Part shown: positions 8,798 to 17,156 of the stretch, piece by piece
How positions within the stretch are numbered: position 1 is the stretch's first letter
Layout: each line of letters begins with the position of its first letter
DNA from: Saccharibacillus endophyticus
Lineage (GTDB): Bacteria; Bacillota; Bacilli; Paenibacillales; Paenibacillaceae
Assembly (NCBI RefSeq): GCF_013185185.1
Contig: NZ_JAAZWE010000005.1
Span: 372,001-436,000, forward strand
Length of the DNA: 64,000 nucleotides
Reading direction: 5' to 3'
Notes under the pieces: generated by a model
What the model was told of the DNA's origin: nothing
The model's input: only the letters and a program-made list of their open reading frames with translations
The model's database searches: none
Translations under genes and position numbers: made by a program

Positions 8798-9461
8798 AAA
8801 AGGCGGCCTTCGCGGATACATCCTCGGAGCGTTGATCGCTTACGCGGCGATAGCGGGTTTGCTGATGCTGATGTACTTCGTGAAAGAAGAACCGACAGGA
8901 TCCACGTTCAAAAATCAGGCGGATATGCTTTCGGCCGTGAATACGCTCGTCGGCGCGACTTTCATCGTCTACGCGTCCGCCTTATTATCGAAGCTGGTGA
9001 TCAGCGAGTTCAAAGACCGCACCATGACCTTGTTATTCGCTTATCCGGTTAGCCGCAAGCAGTTGATCTTCGCCAAGCTCTCGATCGTATTCGTATGGTG
9101 CTTCGTCGCGATCTTGCTCGGAAACGTGCTGCTGGACGCTTTGATGCTGACCGTGAATCATTTCGTCGGCGACTTGGCTTCCGACCTCGGCGCGACGGAT
9201 CTGGTGCGTCAATTCGGTCATGTGATCCTCCAAGCGATCGGCGCCGCGGGCATGAGCCTGCTGCCGCTCGTGATCGGGCTGCCGCGCCGCTCGGTCGCCG
9301 CCACGATCGTATCGTCGATCTTTATCGTCGCGATCGTGTCGTCGAACAACGCCGGATTTTCGCTCAGTTCGATCATCGCGATTCCGCTGTCGCTCGCCGC
9401 GATCGGCATCATCGGCGCTTACCTCAGTTTCCGCAATATCGATCAGGTAGACGTAGCCTGA
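8769..9461 (+). CDS. ABC-2 type permease subunit
   Basis: 230 residues with six hydrophobic segments (around 17-37, 55-75, 97-125, 150-172, 178-195 and 202-222) in ABC-2 permease order. A cytoplasmic stretch FKDRTMTLLFAYPVSRKQLIFAK, typical of ABC-2 exporters, precedes the third segment. It starts at an ATG preceded by AAAGGAGGCGACGAAC, inside the end of the ATPase gene. With the ATPase it probably forms an exporter or immunity pump for a peptide antibiotic or lipid-directed compound. The substrate is unknown. Confidence 0.85.
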   Translation: MLHLVKLELKKGGLRGYILGALIAYAAIAGLLMLMYFVKEEPTGSTFKNQADMLSAVNTLVGATFIVYASALLSKLVISEFKDRTMTLLFAYPVSRKQLIFAKLSIVFVWCFVAILLGNVLLDALMLTVNHFVGDLASDLGATDLVRQFGHVILQAIGAAGMSLLPLVIGLPRRSVAATIVSSIFIVAIVSSNNAGFSLSSIIAIPLSLAAIGIIGAYLSFRNIDQVDVA

Positions 9462-9491
9462 GCCGCAAGGGATGTAGGGTTGAAAAAGAAA

Positions 9492-9545
9492 GCCTGGACT
9501 CTTCGGCGGTCATTCCGCAGTCGAAGAGTTCCAGGTTTTTTTATT
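9492..9545. terminator. Bidirectional terminator after the ABC operon
   Basis: CCTGGACTCTTCGGC pairs with GTCGAAGAGTTCCAGG, followed by TTTTTTTATT on the + strand and CTTTCTTTTT on the - strand. It separates the ABC operon from the convergent M24-like gene. Confidence 0.85.
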
Positions 9546-9584
9546 GCGAAAGTTTGGGCGAGACGATGCTCTATCCAAGGAGAT

Positions 9585-11000
9585 TCATTCGCCTGCCTTT
9601 AACGCGAATGCCTTATTGAGCAGGAAAGGCCGGAAATACCCGTTCAAGTTCGACAGCGGCAGCACTTCGGGCTTCAACGCAATGCCCAGCACCTTTTCCA
9701 TATACGCGCGGCGTTCCAGGATACGTGCCCAGACCTCCGGGTAAGCCTCGGCCAGCTCGCGGCGCAGCTCTTCGTCCGCGATCGCCACGCCGTCTTCGGC
9801 GCTTGCGCCGCCGTAACCGGGCACGGACGGAATGATGTCCATCTGAAGCAGCATGCCGCTCTGCACCGGAATATCCGACTGCGGATAAAAAGGCGACGAC
9901 AGCCATTCCTCGCCCGCCGTCAGATGTCCGGGATTCAAGTGCCAATGATAGCGGGACTTGGGCAGCACGGACTCGATCGCTTCGTACATCGTGCCTCCGG
10001 TCAGTCCGATCGCCAGCTTTTCATACCAGGTCACCGCTGCCCGGTAGTACGGAATCGCGACCGCATCCAGATAATCGGCGACCTCGTCCGGAAGTTCGTC
10101 CGCCGAATTCACAACGTACCCGGAGCGGCTGGTCAGCCCTCCCCGATAACCGAGCGTAGCCGAAAATTTATCCCCGACCCGAACAGCCTTGTCGCGCGGG
10201 GCGACGACCGCATTCGTGAACCGGTCGCCCGTCGCGCAGATCGTCTGCACGTTGTTCGGCTGACCGTAGACGGCAAGTTCATGGGCCAACTCCATCTCCG
10301 TCAGTCCCGGTTCCAGCTTGTCGAGCAGCCGCAGCACGCGATCCGATGCTTGGGAAGCGCCGAATTCGTAGTGCGCGATCTCGTTGGCGTTCATGCGCAC
10401 GCGCGCGCCGTGATCCGGATCGATAAACAACCCTGTCGCGTTCAACACTCGCCCATGCATGCCCGTGATGTTTTTGACCGCTTCGACAATGAATGAAGGG
10501 ACGTCGAATAACTGCGTATTGTCGTCCACGGCGCTCGTAAACAGCTTCCATCCGACGATGCCGACCTGCATGCCCGGCTTCACCCCCGCATCGCCCATAA
10601 GTTCGATTAGCGTGCGCGAATTTCCCATCGGCTGATTCGGCAGCGAAAAATGCGGAGTATGCACGACTTCCGCGGAAATTCGGCTGTATTGCGCCATGCG
10701 CAGCGATTCATTGCCCAGCATCAGCTTGGCCGTGCCGTCCGCTTGCAGCATGAGCACGGATTCTTCGAACCTCGGCTCGTATCCGGTCAGATAGCCGAAG
10801 TTGGTCCCGTGTTCGCGATCCGCGTAGATCGCAAGCAAGTGCAGGCCGGCCGCATTCATCCGCTCCAGAATTTTTTGCTTATGCAGCGCCAGCGTGTCGT
10901 CGGTCAGGTCGACCGGAGCCGGGGCCGGACGGGTCATCGGTTTCGGGACTTGCGCATAGGTCACGGTCCCGGATAAAAAATGCCGATTTTCTTCGGTCAT
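9585..11000 (-). CDS. M24 (creatinase/Xaa-Pro aminopeptidase) fold protein with degenerate metal site
   Basis: 471 residues: an N-terminal creatinase-like domain (about 35-200) and a pita-bread C-terminal domain (about 205-440). Members normally bind two metals through Asp, Asp, His, Glu, Glu. Here the region that should hold both Asp residues reads FSATLGYRGGLTSRSGY and lacks them. The His in NPGHLTAGEEW and the last Glu in SAEDGVAIAD remain, and the first Glu position appears to be Asp (LLQMDIIPS). Peptidase activity is therefore doubtful. It may be a binding protein, or it may use another chemistry. The gene stands alone, convergent with the ABC operon. Confidence 0.75.
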   Translation of the reverse strand: MTEENRHFLSGTVTYAQVPKPMTRPAPAPVDLTDDTLALHKQKILERMNAAGLHLLAIYADREHGTNFGYLTGYEPRFEESVLMLQADGTAKLMLGNESLRMAQYSRISAEVVHTPHFSLPNQPMGNSRTLIELMGDAGVKPGMQVGIVGWKLFTSAVDDNTQLFDVPSFIVEAVKNITGMHGRVLNATGLFIDPDHGARVRMNANEIAHYEFGASQASDRVLRLLDKLEPGLTEMELAHELAVYGQPNNVQTICATGDRFTNAVVAPRDKAVRVGDKFSATLGYRGGLTSRSGYVVNSADELPDEVADYLDAVAIPYYRAAVTWYEKLAIGLTGGTMYEAIESVLPKSRYHWHLNPGHLTAGEEWLSSPFYPQSDIPVQSGMLLQMDIIPSVPGYGGASAEDGVAIADEELRRELAEAYPEVWARILERRAYMEKVLGIALKPEVLPLSNLNGYFRPFLLNKAFALKAGE

Positions 11001-11104
11001 ACGGTCCTCGCCCTCCGTTAGGTATCTCTAGTGATTTGTATCCAACAGAATCTGTGTAGGGAATCGCCTAGATTTTATCACTCCGGGACGGACGGGACAA
11101 ATTA

Positions 11105-11144
11105 CGGCCGCCGATCATAGCGTGAAGCAGAAGATCGGCGGCCG
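11105..11144. terminator. GC-rich hairpin beyond the SDR remnant
   Basis: CGGCCGCCGATC (11105-11116) pairs with GATCGGCGGCCG (11133-11144). The minus-strand continuation is TAATTTGT, a weak U-tract, so it may terminate the satA-like/glyoxalase/SDR operon. Confidence 0.5.
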
Positions 11145-11217
11145 CAACGCGATCGGCTTCTTCGAACCTTGAAGAACCCTTGTACCGCCGCTTTTTATTT
11201 ACGGAACGCGGAATTTC

Positions 11218-12024
11218 TCAAACGGCACGTTCAGCGCTCTTCCCCGCCGTGCCGGATTCGACCCTGGTTTCCCTGGATACCCGGCACACCAGACGCATCA
11301 AGCTCCGATGGGCAGTCGGGAAAATGGCGAAGAATACGTCCATCGTTCTCCGCAGCGGCATCGGGCATATGATCGGGCGATTTCGCTCCAGATCCCGAAG
11401 GGCGAGAGCGGCAAATTGCTCGGGACTCATCATTTTCTGCTTCGCCATCTGCGCTTGCACTTTGGACGTATCCATATTGATCCCTTGAGCGGCCGCGAAG
11501 ATCGGCGTATCGACGAACGAAGGACAAAGCGCGCTTACTTTGACGCCGAACGCTTCGGCCTCGTAATGCAGCGAAGTCGTGAGTCCCAGCACGGCATGTT
11601 TGGTCGTCGCGTAAGCGGCGGCTGTCGGCGCGGGGCCCAGCGCGGTAGCGGAAGAGGTATTGGCGATATGTCCGAAGCCCTGCTTTTTCATAAGGGGATA
11701 CGCGGCCTGCACGCCGTTGATAACGCCCCACAGATTCACGTCCACGATTCGGCGCCAGTGCGCTTCGGTCATATCGTACAGCTCGGCATACAAGGAAATC
11801 CCCGCGTTATTGAACATATAATCCAACCGTCCGTATTCGTGATACGCCCCGTACACCGCAGCTTCGACCTCCGCATAATCCGTAACGTCCAATTTCAAAA
11901 AGCGGGCTGTACCGCCTGCTGCGGCAATCTCTTCGGCCGCCTGTCGGCCTCCCTTCTCGTCGATATCCGCGATGATGACATCCACGCCGCGCCCGGCAAG
12001 CTGCTTCGCGATCGCTTTTCCGAT
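11218..12024 (-). pseudogene. N-terminally truncated short-chain dehydrogenase/reductase (SDR)
   Basis: From 12024 the frame reads IGKAIAKQLAGRGVDVIIADIDEKG and continues as a normal classical SDR with NNAGISL, an S in the NTSSATALGP region, and the catalytic pair in AAYATTKHAV. What is missing is the start codon, the first beta strand and most of the TGxxxGIG cofactor motif: the codon before IGKAIA is the TGA stop of the upstream glyoxalase gene, in the same frame. A deletion has apparently joined the two genes. Reinitiation at an internal GTG (11985) would give a protein without the nucleotide-binding loop, so the gene is probably non-functional. Confidence 0.75.
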
Positions 12025-12486
12025 TCAGTCGGCTCTGCCGCACTCTTTTTCCCACTCCGGCCATGATACGATCGGAAGCTCCGGTCTCGGTTCGTCCGGC
12101 AGCATCGCCAGCAGTTCGATCGAATGGCCGTCGGGATCTTCGAAATAGATCGAAACGGCCGGCATAAACGGAAATACGCTCAGCGGCGCATCGCTTTCCC
12201 CGAAAAAGTTCGTCGCGACGATCCCTCGTTCATGCAGCATGTGCCGGGCAGACTCCAACTCATGCAGCTCCACGCGGAACGCGAAATGCTGGCGCTGCAC
12301 AAGCGGCGACGGATAGTTTTCCCGGATGCCGAGCATCGCTTCGCCCGGGCGTCCGATCCAATAAAACTTCGACTTCCGCGCGGCATCCTCATGCAGCGGA
12401 ATCAATCCGGGCAGCCGCTCGTAAAAAGCAGCCGAAGCCTCGTAGTTGCTCACGTTGATATGGGTCTCGAACAGTCCTTTGATCAT
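12025..12486 (-). CDS. VOC/glyoxalase-family protein
   Basis: 153 residues with two beta-alpha-beta-beta-beta repeats of the vicinal oxygen chelate fold: FETHINVSNYEASAAFYERL at the start and a C-terminal SIYFEDPDGHSIELLAMLP with the usual metal-ligand Glu. The ATG at 12486 is preceded by GAGAGGAG; an earlier in-frame start is not supported. VOC proteins act as glyoxalases, dioxygenases or antibiotic-binding proteins; which applies here cannot be told. It lies 16 bp after the acetyltransferase gene. Its last residues (KECGRAD) abut the truncated SDR in frame, so its natural C-terminus may itself have changed. Confidence 0.78.
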   Translation of the reverse strand: MIKGLFETHINVSNYEASAAFYERLPGLIPLHEDAARKSKFYWIGRPGEAMLGIRENYPSPLVQRQHFAFRVELHELESARHMLHERGIVATNFFGESDAPLSVFPFMPAVSIYFEDPDGHSIELLAMLPDEPRPELPIVSWPEWEKECGRAD

Positions 12487-12502
12487 TTTGTTCTCCTCTC
12501 CG

Positions 12503-13072
12503 TTATTCCAAGATCGACGAATCAAATATTTTATAAAAATAAAGAGTGAGGCCGATCTCCGGATTAGCCGCCTGCTTGAGCGTATCCGCGCCGCCGAGCA
12601 CCATGCCCTGCTTGAGATAAAAGCGGCAGGCCGCGAGGTTGTCGTCCTGCGCTTCCAGCGATAAGCCGAACAATTCCTGCTCGCGCGCCCAACGTTCCGC
12701 CTGCTCCATCAGCATCGCGCTCACTCCGCGTCCGCGATGCGAGCCGCGAACGGCGATATTTTCGATATACGCGTAGCGCGTCCAGTCCCGTACCAGACGA
12801 ATCTGCCCCACGCATTCCGCGCCGTAAAAAGCAAGGAAAATGACCTTCTCGTCATTCCCGATATACGATTCCCAGTCCAAACGATCTTCCGGGAAACAAA
12901 TAAAGCTCGTCTTGTCGAACATCTCCTCGGCATGCGTCCAGACCCCGTTATGAAAACCCGGAACCAGTCGGCCGAAGATCGGAAACGTCTCGTTCATATC
13001 GTTCACGTAAGGGATATGTTCGATGTCGAAACGAACGATTCGGATGCCTTTTGCCTGATGAGTTTCTTCCAT
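12503..13072 (-). CDS. GNAT acetyltransferase resembling streptothricin acetyltransferase (Sat/YyaR)
   Basis: 189 residues. The C-terminal GNAT core shows ECVGQIRLVRDWTRYAYIENIAV, the acetyl-CoA loop RGSHRGRGVSAML, and SLEAQDDNLAACRFYLKQGM, and ends in GLTLYFYKIF. These match the Bacillus SatA/YyaR proteins that N-acetylate streptothricin. The start ATG has AGGGGGAGATCGC upstream. It heads an operon with the VOC protein and the SDR remnant. Resistance to streptothricin is likely by family but not proven; other amine substrates are possible. Confidence 0.75.
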   Translation of the reverse strand: MEETHQAKGIRIVRFDIEHIPYVNDMNETFPIFGRLVPGFHNGVWTHAEEMFDKTSFICFPEDRLDWESYIGNDEKVIFLAFYGAECVGQIRLVRDWTRYAYIENIAVRGSHRGRGVSAMLMEQAERWAREQELFGLSLEAQDDNLAACRFYLKQGMVLGGADTLKQAANPEIGLTLYFYKIFDSSILE

Positions 13073-13279
13073 GCGATCTCCCCCTGTTTATGCGTTCTGC
13101 GTTCCATTATAGGGCAAAAAGAGATAGGATGCCGACGGCGCGTAAAATCTGCTAAATATTTAACTCAAATTTGATTTAAATAGAATTGTTTATTTTAAAA
13201 TCGTGATATAAGATTGCGGAAGCTGGCGAGCAATATCCGGCCTTGAGTCTATGTTATATACGTATAGAAAAGAGGGATT

Positions 13280-13741
13280 ATGATGAAAAAGATTCAAAAA
13301 GCAATCGCGGCCTCCGTATTCGCGGCCGTGGCTGCGGTAGCAGTCGTCGCTCCGGCTTCGGCAAGTTCGATTACCGGCATTAACGGGACCTCTTCGATCG
13401 ACATTCGTTCGATGGACCTGGAGAGCGCGATGATGGCCGTTCAGCAGCAGCGCGCGAACCTGTTGGAACAACAACTGAAAGATCAGATGCAATCCGTTCA
13501 AGACCGCAACGCGCAGCTCGCCATCTTGAACTCGCAGCTGAACGAAGCTCAAGCCAACGGCGACACGGCAACCGCGGAAGCCCGCAAAGCCCAGATCGAC
13601 GCATTGAGCAGCACCCAGCAGATGGACATGCTTCGCCTGCAATCGCTGAGCAACAAGCGCAACGAAGCTTTCGATGTGATGACGAACTTCATCAAGAAAA
13701 TGCAGGATTCGAGATCTTCGATTATCGCGAACATGAGATAG
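13280..13741 (+). CDS. Small secreted coiled-coil protein, function unknown
   Basis: 153 residues. A signal peptide (MMKKIQKAIAASVFAAV..., probable cleavage after PASAS near residue 29) is followed by a Ser/Ile-rich start and a long Gln-rich helical region (about 50-140) with heptad-like spacing: QQQRANLLEQQLKDQMQSVQ and AQLAILNSQLNEAQANG. I do not recognise a family. The start is ATG at 13280 (or 13283), with AGAGGG upstream. It is monocistronic and is preceded by an AT-rich promoter region (13140-13260) shared with the divergent acetyltransferase operon. Confidence 0.65.
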   Translation: MMKKIQKAIAASVFAAVAAVAVVAPASASSITGINGTSSIDIRSMDLESAMMAVQQQRANLLEQQLKDQMQSVQDRNAQLAILNSQLNEAQANGDTATAEARKAQIDALSSTQQMDMLRLQSLSNKRNEAFDVMTNFIKKMQDSRSSIIANMR

Positions 13742-13823
13742 GAGGGCGCTGCGGGGAGGTGTAGGACTGAAGGTCAAAACCTTACTCATCTACGCCTTCT
13801 ATCAATCGAAGCATCCTTTAAAC

Positions 13824-13866
13824 GAGCGAAGTGTCGGACCTTTAGGTCCCTGCTTCGCTTTTTGTC
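13824..13866 (+). terminator. Rho-independent terminator of the coiled-coil gene
   Basis: GAGCGAAG (13824-13831) pairs with CTTCGCTT, with an inner GGACCTTTAGGTCC hairpin; a T-run (TTTTTG) follows on the + strand. Confidence 0.7.
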
Positions 13867-13905
13867 ATGCTTTCGTACAGTCACGCTTGCATATAGCTTC
13901 AATAT

Positions 13906-13944
13906 GCAAAAACCAGGTTCCCTATACCAAAGGGAACCTGGTTT
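13906..13944 (-). terminator. Terminator of the GH3 transcript
   Basis: AAACCAGGTTCCCT (13910-13923) and AGGGAACCTGGTTT (13931-13944) form a perfect 14-bp stem. On the minus strand it is followed by TTTTTGCATATT. It lies downstream of palindromic element A. Confidence 0.8.
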
Positions 13945-13966
13945 ACTACCTAAAAGCTTTGCAAGA

Positions 13967-14068
13967 AAGCGGAGGGAGAAATTCAGTGAAAGACGCCTTT
14001 GAAGTCGTAAAGCCATGGGCTTTATGACTGAAACAGCGTCTTGAACGAATTTCTCCCGCAGCCGCTTT
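13967..14068 (+). repeat. Palindromic 3'-UTR element, copy A
   Basis: The blocks GAGAAATTCAGTGAAA, ACGCCTTTGAA, TGAAACAGCG and AACGAATTTCTC are shared with copies B-E. The inner stem (AGTCGTAAAGCC with GGCTTTATGACT) and outer stem (AAGCGGAGG with the CCGCAGCCGCTT side) are specific to this copy. It overlaps the GH3 stop codon and precedes that gene's terminator. Confidence 0.8.
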
Positions 14069-16976
14069 ATGCGAAGCGGATCGAACTTACGGATACTTTG
14101 CCGTTCAGCACGAAGTATGCGTTTTGACGGCCGCTTACGCCGTTCAAAGCAATTTCAACGTCCGTCCATTGCTGCGCGCCGCCTTTTTCGACCGAAGCAT
14201 GGCCGACCAGTTGGCCGTCCGCGCTGCCGAGACGAACGTCGATCGTGCCGCCTGCTTCGCTGGCTGCGCGGATCGTCACGGATTTTGCGCCTGCGCCGAA
14301 TTCCGCGTCCTGGAACGCGATCCAACCGGAGTCGCCCGCGACTTCGATCGCTCTGCCGCCTTCGTAGCATTCGCCGAGGAACACGCCTTCGTAAGCGTCG
14401 TAATTGACGGCTTTAGTTGATTGAGTCAGATCGCGCGGCGGGATGGTTTCGCCGGATACTTGCAGCTCGGTGCTTAGCGGAAGATCATCCGACGACGAAC
14501 CGACGGAGAGCGTGTATTTCGCGTTTTCGATCACGAAGCGCTCCTGCGTCACGTCCCATACGGCCAGTTCCGACAGCGGAACGCTGAAGGAGACTTCTTG
14601 CGACTGCCCGGCAGCGAGTTTGATGCGGCGGAAAGCCAGCAGCTGCTTGAGCGGACGCTTCACGCGGGATTGTTCCACGCGGCCGTAGAGCTGCACGACT
14701 TCTTCGCCGTCCGCGTCGCCCGTGTTCGTTACGGTAACGGTCAGATCAATCTTCGTACCTTCCGCAGCCGTTACGCTTGTATCAGCCAGCTTCAGGGCAT
14801 CGTAGCCGAATGTGGTGTACGACAGGCCATAGCCGAATGGATACAACGGCTCGCCGTCGAAGTAGCGGTAGGTACGGTTGCCCTGGATGATGTCGTAATC
14901 CATGAATTCCGGCAGTTGGTCGACGGATTTGTACCATGTCATGCTGACGCGTCCGGCCGGGTTCTCTTCGCCGAACAGGACGTCGGCTACCGCACGGCCC
15001 ACTTCTTGGCCGGCGTGCGTCGAGTAAAGCACGGAAGGCACGTTTTCGTTGACCCAGTTCAGCGCGTACGGATAGCTGCCGATGACGACGACCACCGTGT
15101 TCGGGTTAACCGCCAGCACTTCCTTGATCAGCTGCTCCTGCGATTCCGGCAGCGTGATGTCCGGACGGTCGACGGTTTCTTTGCCGTTGATCAGCGGGTG
15201 GTTGCCGACGAATACGACCGCGACTTCCGCGTTGCGGGCCGCTTCGCGCGCGGCTTCGAACTTGTCGGTCACTTTTTCCACTTCGAACGCGTCCGCTTGC
15301 AAAGCTTCCGCCGCCGAGTTGTCGAGCGCCGACGTGCCGCCTGCGTCGATCTCGTTCGAAGTCTCTTCCGCGCGGCCGTCGCCGGACAGCAGTTCGCCGT
15401 TTTCTCCGACCGTGACCGGCGTGTCTTTCCACGTCGAGAAGGTTACGGAAGAATCATCGCCGTTTTGCGTGCGGGCCAGGAAGACTTCTTTGGTGAACCA
15501 TTCCCAGATCCGGTTAGCCGATGCTTTGACGATCCGGTCGTCGGTTGTCAGATACAGACCGTTTTCTTCGGCGATCAGCGTCGCGTTGTCCCAACCCCAA
15601 TCGGTCAGTTCGAAAACGGAAGCCTGTTCGGCCGAATCGGCTGATGCCGCCAGCGGCGATTCTTCTTTTTGCTGGAGCGCGACGTATTTGCCGTTCTTTT
15701 TCGACTTGAGTTTGATACGGTCCGTACCGCCGGAGAAGGTTGCTTGGCCGCCTTTGCCCGCCGCTTCCAGCTTTTGCTGGATGCCCGCCAGCGGCGTGAT
15801 CGCGTAAGGCAGCTCGCCGCTGTACCAGTCGCGATACACGGTTCCGCCCAGCGGTCCGATGACCGCGACTTTGCTCAGCTTGTCCGCTTGCAGCGGCAGC
15901 AGCTTTTTGTCGTTTTTGAGCAGCACGACGGCTTTGCGCGCAGCTTCGCGTGCCAGCTCGGCGTGTTCTTTTTTCATGATCACGGACTCGTCGATCGCGG
16001 CGTACGGGTTGCCTTCTTCCGGATCGAATTCGCCCAGGCGGAAACGCACTCTGAACGTATTGCGCAGCGCAACGTCAAGATCCGCTTCCGTGATCTGTCC
16101 GTCCTTCAGCGCTTCGCGCAGCGAAGATTTCATCAGTTCGCCGTCGTCGGTGAGGCTGTCGATGCCGCCTTCTTTGACGGAGCGGGCGACCGCTTCCGTA
16201 TGCGAATCCAGGTAGCCGTGATCGCGCACGGTGCCGGACACGTCGAACGCGTCGCTGACGACGAAGCCGTCCATGCCCCATTCTTCTTTCACGATGCCGT
16301 TCACGTCCGGATTCAGGTTGGCCGGTACGCCGTTGACCGCGTTGTACGAGGTCATCATCGACTGCGCGCCGCCTTCTTTGAACGGAATTTCGAACGCTTT
16401 GAGGTAGTATTCGCGCATGTTGCGCGGATCGATGCTGACCGAAGCGTCGCCGCGGCCCACTTCGTTATTGTTGGCGATAAAGTGCTTCAAGGTGGCAACC
16501 GCTTTCAGATACGTCGGATGATCGCCTTGGATGCCTTTTACCAATGCGGAGGAAAGTTTGCCGGCCAGAATCGGATCTTCGCCGTAAGCTTCTTCCGTAC
16601 GTCCCCAACGAGGGTCCCGCTCCATATCGACGGTAGGCGCCCACAGCGTCAGGCCATTGATCTCCGGATTGCGTTTGTAAAAGCCGCGGGCTTCGTCGCC
16701 GATCGCGCTGCCGATCCGCTCCAGCAGCTCTTCGTCCCAGATGTTCGATAGTCCGATCGGCTGCGGGTAACCCGTCGCTTCGCCCAGCCAAGCCATGCCG
16801 TGAGCGGCTTCGGTGCCGTGCTTGTAAGGTTTGACGCCCAGACGCTCGACGGCGGCCTGGTATTGAATCATCAGATCGACTTTCTCCTCCAGCGTGAAGC
16901 GGGAAACAAGATCGGTTACGCGCTCCTCGAGCGGAAGCGATGTATTTTGAAACGGATAGTTGGTTTCGACAGACAT
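14067..16976 (-). CDS. GH3 beta-glycosidase (glucosidase/xylosidase type) with inserted beta-trefoil-like and C-terminal carbohydrate-binding regions
   Basis: 969 residues. The N-terminal barrel holds KHFIANNNEVGRGD (164-177) and the nucleophile Asp242 in GFVVSDAFDV. The second GH3 domain (about 350-430 and 560-690) is interrupted at about 425-540 by a segment (KLKSKKNGKYVALQ ... GLYLTTDDRIVKAS) that looks like a fascin/beta-trefoil fold. A fibronectin-III-like domain (about 730-830) follows, then a CBM6-like C-terminus (about 850-969). There is no signal peptide, so it probably acts on imported oligosaccharides. The start has AAGGAGGATCACC. The stop codon lies in palindromic element A. Confidence 0.9.
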   Translation of the reverse strand: MSVETNYPFQNTSLPLEERVTDLVSRFTLEEKVDLMIQYQAAVERLGVKPYKHGTEAAHGMAWLGEATGYPQPIGLSNIWDEELLERIGSAIGDEARGFYKRNPEINGLTLWAPTVDMERDPRWGRTEEAYGEDPILAGKLSSALVKGIQGDHPTYLKAVATLKHFIANNNEVGRGDASVSIDPRNMREYYLKAFEIPFKEGGAQSMMTSYNAVNGVPANLNPDVNGIVKEEWGMDGFVVSDAFDVSGTVRDHGYLDSHTEAVARSVKEGGIDSLTDDGELMKSSLREALKDGQITEADLDVALRNTFRVRFRLGEFDPEEGNPYAAIDESVIMKKEHAELAREAARKAVVLLKNDKKLLPLQADKLSKVAVIGPLGGTVYRDWYSGELPYAITPLAGIQQKLEAAGKGGQATFSGGTDRIKLKSKKNGKYVALQQKEESPLAASADSAEQASVFELTDWGWDNATLIAEENGLYLTTDDRIVKASANRIWEWFTKEVFLARTQNGDDSSVTFSTWKDTPVTVGENGELLSGDGRAEETSNEIDAGGTSALDNSAAEALQADAFEVEKVTDKFEAAREAARNAEVAVVFVGNHPLINGKETVDRPDITLPESQEQLIKEVLAVNPNTVVVVIGSYPYALNWVNENVPSVLYSTHAGQEVGRAVADVLFGEENPAGRVSMTWYKSVDQLPEFMDYDIIQGNRTYRYFDGEPLYPFGYGLSYTTFGYDALKLADTSVTAAEGTKIDLTVTVTNTGDADGEEVVQLYGRVEQSRVKRPLKQLLAFRRIKLAAGQSQEVSFSVPLSELAVWDVTQERFVIENAKYTLSVGSSSDDLPLSTELQVSGETIPPRDLTQSTKAVNYDAYEGVFLGECYEGGRAIEVAGDSGWIAFQDAEFGAGAKSVTIRAASEAGGTIDVRLGSADGQLVGHASVEKGGAQQWTDVEIALNGVSGRQNAYFVLNGKVSVSSIRFA

Positions 16977-17103
16977 GGTGATCCTCCTTAGAATACGCTT
17001 TCTTCTCTACATTTTAAGATAGATGCCCGTTCGCAAACTACCCGGATAATTGGAGGCGTTTTCATACGAAATTCGGGGATCAAATTGATTTCGCATAAAT
17101 TTC

Positions 17104-17131
17104 AAAAGCCGTCCTTTTATTGGACGGCTCG
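17104..17131 (-). terminator. Terminator of the Fic gene
   Basis: On the minus strand, AGCCGTCC-AATAAAA-GGACGGCT is followed by TTTGAAATTT, 25 bp beyond the Fic stop codon. Confidence 0.75.
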
Positions 17132-17156
17132 TTTTACTGCTCTGATAAACTCTTTC

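Noticed and set aside
12025..12027. Selenocysteine recoding of the in-frame TGA between the VOC and SDR reading frames
   Set aside because: No SECIS-like hairpin is evident downstream, and the position corresponds to a Gly of the SDR motif; deletion or mutation is simpler.
13786..14016. Small minus-strand ORF of 76 codons
   Set aside because: It spans two terminators and part of palindromic element A and has no ribosome-binding site.
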